Source: Geobacteraceae bacterium (GTDB lineage: Bacteria; Desulfobacterota; Desulfuromonadia; Geobacterales; Geobacteraceae). From it: a stretch of DNA of 64,000 bases. A model generated the notes under the pieces. That model was not told the DNA's origin, did no database searches, and saw only the letters and a program-made list of their open reading frames with translations. Both the position numbers and the translations under genes were made by a program. Of the stretch, positions 50,005 through 57,629 are shown one piece after another. The stretch's first letter is position 1. Each line of letters begins with the position of its first letter. The DNA lies in NCBI GenBank assembly GCA_029975275.1, contig JARKPN010000096.1:1-64000 (forward strand), in the 5' to 3' direction.

Positions 50005-51306
50005 TTACATCTTCGGATAGAAGACGTAGAACGAGAGGGACAACAGCGCCAGCACCCAGGCGCCGGCCGGCACTTGGCGGACCTTGCCGGAGAGGACCTT
50101 GCAGAGGGGCCAGGCCAGCAGTCCGGCAGTGATCCCCACGCCGATGTTGTAGGTGAAGCTCACCAGCACGATGGTGAGAAAGGAGGGGATCAGCTCGGTG
50201 GGATCGTCAAAGGCTATCCTGGTGAGGGGGGAGATCATGAAGCTGCCGATGACGATCAGGGCCACCCCGTAGGCGTGGGGGGGAACGGCGGTGAGCAGGG
50301 GGGAGAAGAACAGTGCCAGCAGGAACAGGGCGGCGGTGACCAGGGCGGTGAAGCCGGTCCTCCCTCCCTCCTCTATGCCGGCGGCAGATTCCACATAGGC
50401 GCCGGTAGTGGTGGTTCCCACCAGCGGTGCGAAGGTGGTGGCCAGGGCGTCGGCCAGCATCGGCTTCTCGATCTCCGGCAGGTTGCCGTGCTCGTCCAGC
50501 AGCTCGGCCCTGGCCGACAGGCCGATGAGAGTGCCTATGGTATCCACGAAGGCCATGACGAAGATGGTCAGGACCACGGGGAAGAACTTCGGCGTCAGGG
50601 CGGAGGAGAGGTCCAGCTGCATGAAGATGGGCGCAGGGTCTGGCGGCAGGCTCACCAGCCCGGAGGGGAGAGGGCTCACTCCGGCCGCGAACGACAGCAG
50701 GGTGGTCGCCAGGATGCCGATGATGACCGCGCCCCGCACCCGCCGCAGCATCAGCAGCACGGTGACCAGCAGGCCGCACAGGGCCAGGATCACCGTGGGC
50801 TCCGCCAGGTTGCCCAGCCTGACCGGCGCTCCGGAGACCCCGAGGACTACTATGCCGGTCTCGTTCAGGCCGATGAAGGTGATGAAGAAGCCGATGCCGA
50901 CGGCGAAGCTGTATTTCAGGGAGGAGGGAATGGAGTCGGCCAGCCAGGAGCGGATTCTGAGCACGGTCATGATGGTAAAGGCAATGCCGGCGATGAATAC
51001 CGCTGCCAGGGCCTCCTGCCAGGTGAAGCCGAGGGCCTTGACCACGGTGAAGGAAACAAAGGCGTTTTCCCCCATGTAGGGTGCGATGGCGAACGGCCGC
51101 CTGGCGTAGAGCCCCATGATGGCCGTACCGAAGGCCGCTGCCAAGATGGTGGCGGTGGTGGACGGTCCCCGCGGGATGCCGGCCGCTTCCAGGATCGCCG
51201 GGTTGACGACGATGATGTAGGCCATGGTGACGAAGGTGGTGAGGCCGGCCAGGGTCTCCCTGCGCAGGGTCGTGCCGTGCCGGTCGAAGGCGAAATACCG
51301 CTTCAT
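50005..51306 (-). CDS. NCS2/AzgA-type purine (hypoxanthine/guanine/adenine) permease
   Basis: The 433-residue membrane transporter has about 12-14 helices and begins with FVTMAYIIVVNPAILEAAGI, the AzgA-subfamily motif, as in AdeP/GhxP/PbuG. The conserved MGENAFVSFTVV and TGAYVESAAGIEEGGRTG segments are present. It probably imports purine bases by proton symport. AGGAGG lies 11 nt before the ATG. An adenine deaminase gene lies 3.5 kb away on the same strand, which fits a purine-salvage function. No purine-riboswitch motif was found in its 230-nt leader. Confidence 0.9.
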   Translation of the reverse strand: MKRYFAFDRHGTTLRRETLAGLTTFVTMAYIIVVNPAILEAAGIPRGPSTTATILAAAFGTAIMGLYARRPFAIAPYMGENAFVSFTVVKALGFTWQEALAAVFIAGIAFTIMTVLRIRSWLADSIPSSLKYSFAVGIGFFITFIGLNETGIVVLGVSGAPVRLGNLAEPTVILALCGLLVTVLLMLRRVRGAVIIGILATTLLSFAAGVSPLPSGLVSLPPDPAPIFMQLDLSSALTPKFFPVVLTIFVMAFVDTIGTLIGLSARAELLDEHGNLPEIEKPMLADALATTFAPLVGTTTTGAYVESAAGIEEGGRTGFTALVTAALFLLALFFSPLLTAVPPHAYGVALIVIGSFMISPLTRIAFDDPTELIPSFLTIVLVSFTYNIGVGITAGLLAWPLCKVLSGKVRQVPAGAWVLALLSLSFYVFYPKM

Positions 51307-51541
51307 GGCTGTTGCTGTCCTCCTTGATAAATTCTAACCGGAGCAGGTAGGCGGGGGCCGGCCCGGAACTTCCCCGAAGCCCCTCGCAATCGGACGCCGG
51401 ACTACCCGGCACAACGGCCGCCATGCCAGATCAGACAGCCGTCCCACGAACATGCGGAGGTTCCGCACGAGTGGCTCAGTGAAAGCCCCGGTCCGACCCT
51501 GACGTACATTTTCCCGAGGTTTCCGGATAGACTTAATTGAC

Positions 51542-53479
51542 TTAATTGGCAGGTGGCACGGCCCCCCTGAACCGCACCGCCAGAATCGTGATGTCGTCGG
51601 ACTGCGGTGCGCCGGCAGCGAAATCCCTGACCTCCTGCAGGACGGCGGAGGCGATCTCGCCGGGCGACTTTCCCGCCAGGGATTCCAGCGCCTCCTGCAG
51701 TCTCTGGTCGCCGAACAGCTCCTCGGCGGGATTCATGGCCTCGGTAACCCCGTCGGTATAGAGAAAGATCGAGTCGCCGGCTTCCAGCCGCAGGGACTCG
51801 CACCGGTAGGGAGCGTCCTCCAGCACGCCGAGGGCCAGCCCGTTGTCCGTCTTCACCAGGGCGGTTCCGCCCGAACTCCTCACCACCAGCGGAGGGTTGT
51901 GACCGGCGTTTGCGAAGACCACCGTGCCGTCGGCGGTATCCAGGATGCCGCAGATCACGGTGACGAACATGTTCACCTCGTTGTCGCGGCTCAGCTCCTC
52001 GTTGACCTTGGCCAGGACCCTGTCGGGGGCAAGTCCTTCCCTGGCCGCGGCCTTCAGCAGGGTCATGGATACGGCCATGAACAGGGCGGCCGGCACCCCC
52101 TTGCCCGAGACGTCGGCGATGACGAAACAGAGCCGGTCATGGTCCAGGGGGAAGTAGTCGTAAAAATCGCCCCCCACCTCCCGTGCCGGCTCGATGACGG
52201 CTTGCAGGTCGTAGCGCTCCCGGGGCGGCAGCGGGGGCAGAACCCTGGGGAGGATCTGCATCTGGATGTCGCGGGCGATGCCCAGCTCGCTCTCCATCCG
52301 CTGGCGTTCGGCCGCGGCGGCCGCCACCTTGGCGATGTAGCCGCGCAATTCCGTCTTCATGCCGTGGAACGCCGTGGTGAGTCTCCCAACCTCGTCCCGC
52401 GACCGGGCCGGGGGGAGCTCCACGTCCAGGTTCCCGGCCGCGATGGCCCCGGCCGCGGCGGCCATGTCCCGCAGCGGCCCGGTGATGGAGCGGGCGATGA
52501 GCGCCACGGTGAGGCAGAGGAGCAGGATGCCCGCGCATCCCAGGAAGATGACGGCCCGGTGCAGGCTGACGACGTCCTCGGCCAGTTCCTCCTCCGGGAA
52601 GATCACCGCCAGGGACCAGCCGCTCGACGGTACGGGGGCGTAGTAGACCCACGAGGTCTTGCCGGCCGCCAGGACCGGGAAGGGGGCAAACCCGGACCCT
52701 CCGGCGACCATCCGCCTCCCCAGCTCCGCCAGGCGGGGATCGTTCCGCTCCCTGGCCAGGTCGAAGACGGTCCCCTTCATGATCAGCCCCTTGTCCGGGT
52801 GGGTGACCACGGTCCCCTTTTTCGAGAGCAGTATCCCGTAGCCGGTCCTGAGGACCCTGATGGAGGCCACTATATCGCTCAGCCGCTCCAGCGAGATGTC
52901 CGCCGTTACCACCCCCCGGAAGCTCCGCCGGCCCTTTGCGGTCCGGTAGAGGGGGACGGAATAGGTGGACATGACGGTGCCGCCGAAGCCGGTGTCGAAG
53001 TAGGGTTCGCTCCACCCGGGCTGGTTGCTCCGCTTGGGGACCTGGTACCAGTCCCACTCCACGTGTGCGGGGGAAGAGGGATCGGTGGCCTTGATGCCGC
53101 CGTCGTGGCGGAAAAAGTAGGGGGCGAAGGTGCGGGTCCTGCGGTCCAGCCCGTATGGCTCGAAGGCCAGGATGGCGCCGTAGATCTCCGGGTTGTCGGC
53201 AACCGAGGCCCTCAGCAGCCGGAGCATCTCCGCCCGGTTGAGGGAGCAGTTTTCCAGGACCGAGGCGATTCCCTCCGGAACGTTTTCCACCGAGTTGAGG
53301 ATGGTTTCGATGCGGTAGACCGCGTTCAGCGCAAGGCCTTCGGCCCGTTGACGGGTGTCCTTCTCGATAATCGCGCGTGAGAACCGGTAGCTGTAGCCGA
53401 ACACGACCAGAAAGATCAGGGCACAGCCGGCGCAACAGAGGAGGATGAGCTTGAAGGCAATGCCGCGGTCCTTCAGCAT
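51542..53479 (-). CDS. RsbU/SpoIIE-type protein phosphatase with sensor domain
   Basis: The 645-residue product has a first membrane helix near residues 8-30, a periplasmic Cache-like domain of about 290 residues and a second helix near 335-355. A HAMP domain (ITGPLRDMAAAAGAIAAGNL) and a PP2C-type phosphatase domain (REVGGDFYDYFPLDHDRLCF, DVSGKGVPAALFMA) follow. It should dephosphorylate the STAS protein when stimulated. The ATG at 53479 overlaps the RsbW-like stop by 7 nt. The frame is open far upstream, but that part is antisense-like shadow of other genes. Signal unknown. Confidence 0.88.
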   Translation of the reverse strand: MLKDRGIAFKLILLCCAGCALIFLVVFGYSYRFSRAIIEKDTRQRAEGLALNAVYRIETILNSVENVPEGIASVLENCSLNRAEMLRLLRASVADNPEIYGAILAFEPYGLDRRTRTFAPYFFRHDGGIKATDPSSPAHVEWDWYQVPKRSNQPGWSEPYFDTGFGGTVMSTYSVPLYRTAKGRRSFRGVVTADISLERLSDIVASIRVLRTGYGILLSKKGTVVTHPDKGLIMKGTVFDLARERNDPRLAELGRRMVAGGSGFAPFPVLAAGKTSWVYYAPVPSSGWSLAVIFPEEELAEDVVSLHRAVIFLGCAGILLLCLTVALIARSITGPLRDMAAAAGAIAAGNLDVELPPARSRDEVGRLTTAFHGMKTELRGYIAKVAAAAAERQRMESELGIARDIQMQILPRVLPPLPPRERYDLQAVIEPAREVGGDFYDYFPLDHDRLCFVIADVSGKGVPAALFMAVSMTLLKAAAREGLAPDRVLAKVNEELSRDNEVNMFVTVICGILDTADGTVVFANAGHNPPLVVRSSGGTALVKTDNGLALGVLEDAPYRCESLRLEAGDSIFLYTDGVTEAMNPAEELFGDQRLQEALESLAGKSPGEIASAVLQEVRDFAAGAPQSDDITILAVRFRGAVPPAN

Positions 53480-53898
53480 TCCTGACCCTTCTCCCGCAGG
53501 AATTCCAGCTGCAGGATGTTCCTTTCCCCCTCCCTGCGGTAGCTGACCCGGTCCGTCAGGGAGCGGATGAGAAAGCAGCCGAGGCCGCCGATCTCGCGTT
53601 CGGTTATGTCGGCGGTCAGGTCCGGCTCCGGTGCGGCCAGGATGTCGAACGGAATCCCGGCGTCGTTGATGACCACCATGAAGGAATCCCGGCTCCCCCC
53701 GGCTGAGAGCTCGATGAAGCCTTCCCCCTCCGGGTAGGCATGGTTGCAGACATTGACCGCCGCTTCCTCGACCGCCAGCTCGATGTTGGGGAGCCGTTCT
53801 CCGAGCCATCCGAGCTTTCCGGCGCTTTCGGCCACAAAGGCGAGCATGGCCTCCAGGTTTTCGATCCGCGCCTCCAGGCGCAGGCTGCGCTGGGACAT
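53473..53898 (-). CDS. Anti-sigma-type serine kinase (RsbW-like)
   Basis: The 141-residue GHKL ATPase has the N-box LAVEEAAVNVCNHAYPE and a G-box GGLGCFLIRSLTDRV. Such proteins bind and phosphorylate a STAS antagonist and also inhibit an effector such as a sigma factor. The start has GAAGG 3-4 nt upstream. It lies between the STAS gene (5-nt gap) and the phosphatase gene (7-nt overlap), forming a complete switch. The effector is not visible in the window. Confidence 0.88.
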   Translation of the reverse strand: MSQRSLRLEARIENLEAMLAFVAESAGKLGWLGERLPNIELAVEEAAVNVCNHAYPEGEGFIELSAGGSRDSFMVVINDAGIPFDILAAPEPDLTADITEREIGGLGCFLIRSLTDRVSYRREGERNILQLEFLREKGQEC

Positions 53899-53903
53899 GG
53901 CCT

Positions 53904-54239
53904 TCAGCCGATGCTCTTGAGGGCCGCCTCCGGTGAAGGGTGCAGCGGGAACAGGGAGCCGAAGCCCGATATCTCGAACACGTCCCTGACCGGTCCGGTG
54001 AGGCCGCAGAACATGAGGGTTCCCTGTTTCGGCTTGAGGATCTTGGCGGTCGCCAGGATGCTCCTGAGCCCCGCGCTGCTGATGTAGGCGAGGCGGCTGA
54101 AATCGTTGACAAAGACGGTCTCCCCGCCGTCGATGAGCTCCCGAAGCTTCTGTTCGTACACCGGTGCGGTCACTGCGTCCATCTTTCCCGAGATGGCCAC
54201 GATCGTTCCCTTGTCGTTCCTGGTTGCCAGTATCTCCAT
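53904..54239 (-). CDS. STAS-domain anti-sigma antagonist (RsbV/SpoIIAA-like)
   Basis: The 111-residue STAS protein has FSRLAYISSAGLRSILATA, the conserved phosphorylatable serine region (SSAGLR), and begins MEILATRNDKGTIVAISGKM. It is the switch element phosphorylated by the RsbW-like kinase and reset by the RsbU-like phosphatase downstream. A strong AAGGAGG is 5 nt before the ATG. It follows the unknown gene by 31 nt. Confidence 0.9.
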   Translation of the reverse strand: MEILATRNDKGTIVAISGKMDAVTAPVYEQKLRELIDGGETVFVNDFSRLAYISSAGLRSILATAKILKPKQGTLMFCGLTGPVRDVFEISGFGSLFPLHPSPEAALKSIG

Positions 54240-54270
54240 GGCGCCCTCCTTTGAGTGTTCAGGGTTTCAT

Positions 54271-54804
54271 TCAGGGTTTGAAGAGGTTCCGCAGGCGGGA
54301 AACCAGAGAAGCTCCCCCCGCCTCAGCGAGGTTTCCGTCGGGCAGATCTTCCCTGAACACCGGCTCGCCGCCCCTGATGCCGGCCACCGAGCATACGGCC
54401 GGGCAGAGCGCGTCCACGATGAACCGTCGGGAGATGGCGCAGCGGTCCTTCAGGTAGATGTCGATCTCCCGGAAGTGGCTTCCCGTAAATTCGCGCAGGG
54501 TGAACGGGATGGACAGCACGCTCTCGAACTCCGGGAGGCGGTCGCCGAGGAGTTCCCAGTCGATGGCGTCGAAGCGGGCGCGGGCCTCCCTCAGGGCCTT
54601 TTCGTCCGGCGCCTCGATGATGAACAGGAGCGAGATGTAGCGTGAATCAGACTTCCCCGCCTTCGGCCTGGAGACCTTGCAGAGGCCGGAGAGAGCCCCG
54701 TCGTCCCCGTCCGCGGCCTTGAAGTCGAACAGCGCCAGCATCTCTTCCCTGCGAAAGACCTCGATGAACTCCCGGTACAGATCTATGCCGTCTCTTGTTG
54801 TCAT
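54271..54804 (-). CDS. Unknown conserved-looking protein in the partner-switch operon
   Basis: The 177-residue soluble protein begins MTTRDGIDLYREFIEVFRRE and contains RYISLLFIIEAPDEKALREA and REFTGSHFREIDIYLKDRC, a mixed alpha/beta pattern; two cysteines sit near residue 135. I recognise no family. It is co-directional and closely spaced (31 nt) with the STAS gene, and 48 nt downstream of the adenine deaminase gene. It may be the regulated partner or effector of the switch, which is inference only. GC-rich codon use matches its neighbours. Confidence 0.7.
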   Translation of the reverse strand: MTTRDGIDLYREFIEVFRREEMLALFDFKAADGDDGALSGLCKVSRPKAGKSDSRYISLLFIIEAPDEKALREARARFDAIDWELLGDRLPEFESVLSIPFTLREFTGSHFREIDIYLKDRCAISRRFIVDALCPAVCSVAGIRGGEPVFREDLPDGNLAEAGGASLVSRLRNLFKP

Positions 54805-54852
54805 GATGGCTTTCCTCCAGTCTCCTTCCCGGCCTTGCAGGGCCCGTGCCGG

Positions 54853-55881
54853 TCACACTTCCCTTGAGAAGTCGGACACGAACCGATCCAGCTCCTCCAG
54901 GCGGCGTTCCCGCTCCTTTGGACCGAGGAACGCCGCCTGGAACGAGTTGCGCGCCAGGGTTGCGATATCCTCCCGCCCCAGCCCGAGGGCCTCGGTCGCT
55001 GCCAGCAGGTTGTCGTTGATGTAGCCGCCGAAATAGGCCGGGTCGTCCGAGTTCACCGTCACCAGCAGCCCAAGCTCCATGAGGCGCTTCAGGTCGTGGT
55101 CGGCCATGCTGTCGAACACCCTGAGCCGTACGTTGGACAGGGGACAGACCGTCAGAGGGACCCGTTCCCTCCTGAGCCTCTCCACCAGGCCGGGGTCCTC
55201 GATGCAGCGGACCCCGTGGTCGATACGCTCCGCTCCCGCCAGGTCCAGGGCCTGCCGGATGTATCCTGGCGGCCCCTCCTCCCCGGCGTGAGCCACCAGA
55301 CGGAACCCCAGTGCGCGCGCCCGGCCGAACACCCCGGCGAACCGTTCCGGAGGGTTGCCGAGCTCGGAGGAATCGAGCCCCACCCCGGTGATCGCGTCCC
55401 GGAAGGGAAGCGCCTCCTCCAGGGTCGCCAGGGCCTGTTCGGGACTCAGGTGCCGCAGGAAACAAAGGATCAGCCGGGTTGAGATCCCCGTACGCCGCTC
55501 CGCCTCCTCCCGGGCCGCCTGGATTCCTCTGATCACGGTCTCCATGGGGACGCCCCGGCCGGTGTGGGCCTGGGGGTCGAAGAACATCTCCGCATGGCGG
55601 ACGTTGTCCGCGTGGGCCCGCTCCAGGTAGGTCAGGGTCAGGTCCCGGAAGTCCTCCTCCCCGACCAGCACGCTCATCCCCTGGTAGTAGATGTCGAGAA
55701 AGGACTGGAGGTCGCGGAAGCGATATGCCTCCCTTACCTGGGCAGCCGAACGGTACGGGAGTTCCAGCCGGTTGCGGGCGGCCAGCTCGAACATCAGCTC
55801 CGGCTCCAGGGAGCCTTCCAGGTGGATATGGAGCTCGGCCTTCGGGATCCCCGTGATGAATCGTTTCAGTTCGAGGTTCAT
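54853..55881 (-). CDS. Adenine deaminase of the adenosine-deaminase family
   Basis: The 342-residue TIM-barrel zinc hydrolase has metal ligands in AELHIHLEGSLEPEL (HxH), a third His with the catalytic Glu in VAHAGEEGPPGYI, and the Asp pair in VTVNSDDPAYFGGYIND. The last block and PLSNVRLRVFDSM match the bacterial adenine-deaminase branch (Pseudomonas PA0148 type) better than true adenosine deaminases, so the product is probably hypoxanthine from adenine. A GGGAG lies near the ATG. It is the first gene of a run that continues with the partner-switch genes. Confidence 0.82.
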   Translation of the reverse strand: MNLELKRFITGIPKAELHIHLEGSLEPELMFELAARNRLELPYRSAAQVREAYRFRDLQSFLDIYYQGMSVLVGEEDFRDLTLTYLERAHADNVRHAEMFFDPQAHTGRGVPMETVIRGIQAAREEAERRTGISTRLILCFLRHLSPEQALATLEEALPFRDAITGVGLDSSELGNPPERFAGVFGRARALGFRLVAHAGEEGPPGYIRQALDLAGAERIDHGVRCIEDPGLVERLRRERVPLTVCPLSNVRLRVFDSMADHDLKRLMELGLLVTVNSDDPAYFGGYINDNLLAATEALGLGREDIATLARNSFQAAFLGPKERERRLEELDRFVSDFSREV

Positions 55882-56007
55882 TTCCCGTTCTCCCGTAAAC
55901 GTGTGTATCCATAGGGCATGGACCTGAGGTTATGCTGGTAGTTATTATCACAGTTCCATGGCGATGGCATTAATTTTTGTCACGAGATGAAGCCGCCTTC
56001 AGGCTGT

Positions 56008-56721
56008 TTACCGCCGGTCCCTCAGCCCCCTGCCGCCGAACAGGAACAGCAGGATGATGCCTGCCGCGAACCCTCCTATGTGTGCGAAATAGGCGATCCC
56101 GCCCCGCGCCGAGCCGGCGTCCAGCCAGTTGGCGCTGATGAACTGGAGCAGTGCCCAGTAGCCGATGATCAGGTATGCCGGAACCTCTATGAAGGTAAAA
56201 AAGAAAAAGATCGGGAGGAGGGTGAGTATCCTGGCGTGGGGGTAGAGCACCAGATAGGCCCCCATAATCCCGGCCACGGCGCCGCTGGCGCCTATCATGG
56301 GAACCGTCGAGTGGGGGGCGCTGATGAACTGGGCCGCGGCCGCGGCTATGCCGCAGCAGAGATAGAAGACGACGAAGCGCACCCTGCCCATGGCGTCCTC
56401 GATATTGTTGCCGAAGATCCAGAGGAACAGCATGTTGGATCCGATATGGAGCCAGTTGCCGTGCAGGAACATGGAGGTGAGGACCTGGAACCAGGAACTG
56501 CCCGGTTCCGCGGCGAGCCTGGCCGGTACCAGGGCGAAGTCGGCGCTCAGCCCTCCGACGAAATGGTTGACCCTCACCATGCCGCGGGCAGTCTCAACCA
56601 GCATCGGCTCGTAGTGCCCGGTCAGCCTGTCCTGAATGAAAGCCAGCACGTTGATGGCGATGAGGAGCACGGTGACGATGGGGGCATGCCTGGTGGGATT
56701 GTAGTCTTTTATCGGGATCAT
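56008..56721 (-). CDS. Rhomboid-family intramembrane serine protease
   Basis: The 237-residue protein has about six membrane helices. Catalytic signatures are IGASGAVAGIMGAYLVL (GxSGxxxG serine nucleophile) and AHIGGFAAGIILLFLFGG (catalytic His), with NWLHIGSNMLFLWIFGNNIE providing the oxyanion histidine and asparagine. The N-terminal loop (YEPMLVETARG onward) is longer than minimal. It cleaves unknown membrane proteins. No strong ribosome site is seen upstream of the ATG. Confidence 0.9.
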   Translation of the reverse strand: MIPIKDYNPTRHAPIVTVLLIAINVLAFIQDRLTGHYEPMLVETARGMVRVNHFVGGLSADFALVPARLAAEPGSSWFQVLTSMFLHGNWLHIGSNMLFLWIFGNNIEDAMGRVRFVVFYLCCGIAAAAAQFISAPHSTVPMIGASGAVAGIMGAYLVLYPHARILTLLPIFFFFTFIEVPAYLIIGYWALLQFISANWLDAGSARGGIAYFAHIGGFAAGIILLFLFGGRGLRDRR

Positions 56722-56816
56722 GGAGGTAGTATAGGAGAGAAACGGGCGCCTGTCGATACGGGAGTTGCGGGATCGTCGCCCGGAGCGGTCAAGGGGGATG
56801 GTATCCGGCCGGGATC

Positions 56817-56844
56817 AAAAAAAGCGGGCGTCCAGGACGCCCGC
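56817..56844 (-). terminator. Intrinsic terminator of the purE-side transcript
   Basis: GCGGGCGTCC and GGACGCCCGC pair around a central A; on the minus strand the hairpin is followed by seven U. It lies 200 nt beyond the purE stop. Confidence 0.85.
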
Positions 56845-57047
56845 ACATGGAAACGCCGGGCAGGAATGGGAATGGGGCGTTTCACGGCAGAATAGAAAAG
56901 GAGGTGAAGCTTTTTCCAGCTGGGTCGGCCGAAGTCTGGGCATGGGGTGTTTTGACGATGGAACGTTGTATAAATTAATTAATAGCGCATGTCAACGAAA
57001 AAATTTTTCTTGAGCAGCAATTTTCGTCTGCCGGATGAAATTCACCC
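56845..57047. other. Gap after purE without a supported gene
   Basis: A perfect anti-16S stretch, AAAGGAGGTGA, occurs at about 56897-56907 on the plus strand, but no convincing open frame starts at a suitable distance; a GTG frame there stops after 24 codons. An AT-rich patch (TATAAATTAATTAAT) follows. Nothing else is recognised. Confidence 0.35.
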
Positions 57048-57557
57048 TTACCCCTTTCCGGTGCTCTCCTGCAGTACCCGGTCCTTCTCCTCAACCTCCC
57101 TGGCCATGGCCTGTTTGAACTCCTTCAGCTTTTCCGCCAGGGTCGGGTCGGACAGGGCCAGCATCTGGACCGCAAGGATACCGGCGTTTTTCGCTCCCGC
57201 CCTGCCAACCGCCACGGTTGCCACCGGGATGCCTCCCGGCATCTGCACCGTGGAGTAGAGCGCATCGATGCCGTTCAGTGCGCCGCCGCCGATGGGGACC
57301 CCGATGACCGGGAGGATGGTGCCGGCGGCCATGACCCCGGCCAGGTGGGCGGCCATGCCCGCGCCGGCTATTATCACCTTCACTCCGCGTCCCTCGGTTT
57401 CCGCTGCAAGCATCGCCGTTCGTTCCGGGCAGCGGTGGGCCGACGAGACCCGCATCTCGAAGGGGACCCCGAATTTCTTCAGCATGGCCGCCGCCTCGTC
57501 CATTACCGGGATGTCCGAGTCGCTCCCCATGACAATCAATACTTTTGGTGCATCCAT
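57048..57557 (-). CDS. purE: 5-(carboxyamino)imidazole ribonucleotide mutase (PurE)
   Basis: The 169-residue enzyme carries out the carboxyl shift in purine synthesis. It has VLIVMGSDSDIPVMDEAAAM near the N-terminus, VSSAHRCPERT with the catalytic His, IIAGAGMAAHLAGVMAA and PGGIPVATVAVG. Length is normal for class I PurE. The ATG at 57557 has GGAG 7 nt upstream; a 21-residue longer frame is partly repeat-encoded and rejected. It is the last gene of the pur run; the class I type implies a PurK elsewhere. Confidence 0.94.
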   Translation of the reverse strand: MDAPKVLIVMGSDSDIPVMDEAAAMLKKFGVPFEMRVSSAHRCPERTAMLAAETEGRGVKVIIAGAGMAAHLAGVMAAGTILPVIGVPIGGGALNGIDALYSTVQMPGGIPVATVAVGRAGAKNAGILAVQMLALSDPTLAEKLKEFKQAMAREVEEKDRVLQESTGKG

Positions 57558-57599
57558 ATAGGTCTCCGTCTGTTGCCATCTGGTGGATTTTTCCGAGAT

Positions 57600-57629
57600 T
57601 TGCAACTCAAAATTCAACATTCAAAATTT
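57600..57629. repeat. Copy 7 of AT-rich dispersed repeat, between purD and purE
   Basis: CAACTCAAAATTCAACATTC followed by AAAATTTA. The purD stop codon at 57628 touches it. Confidence 0.7.

Noticed and set aside
51307-51541. Purine or guanidine riboswitch before the purine permease
   Set aside because: Neither core motif was seen; the leader shows only GC-rich stretches.
53480-54112. Upstream extension of the RsbU-like frame to 54112
   Set aside because: The added residues are Arg/Pro/Gly-rich and lie across the RsbW and RsbV genes; the conserved start is at 53479.
56765-57013. 82-residue plus-strand frame
   Set aside because: It crosses a terminator hairpin and has neither a ribosome site nor a recognisable pattern.
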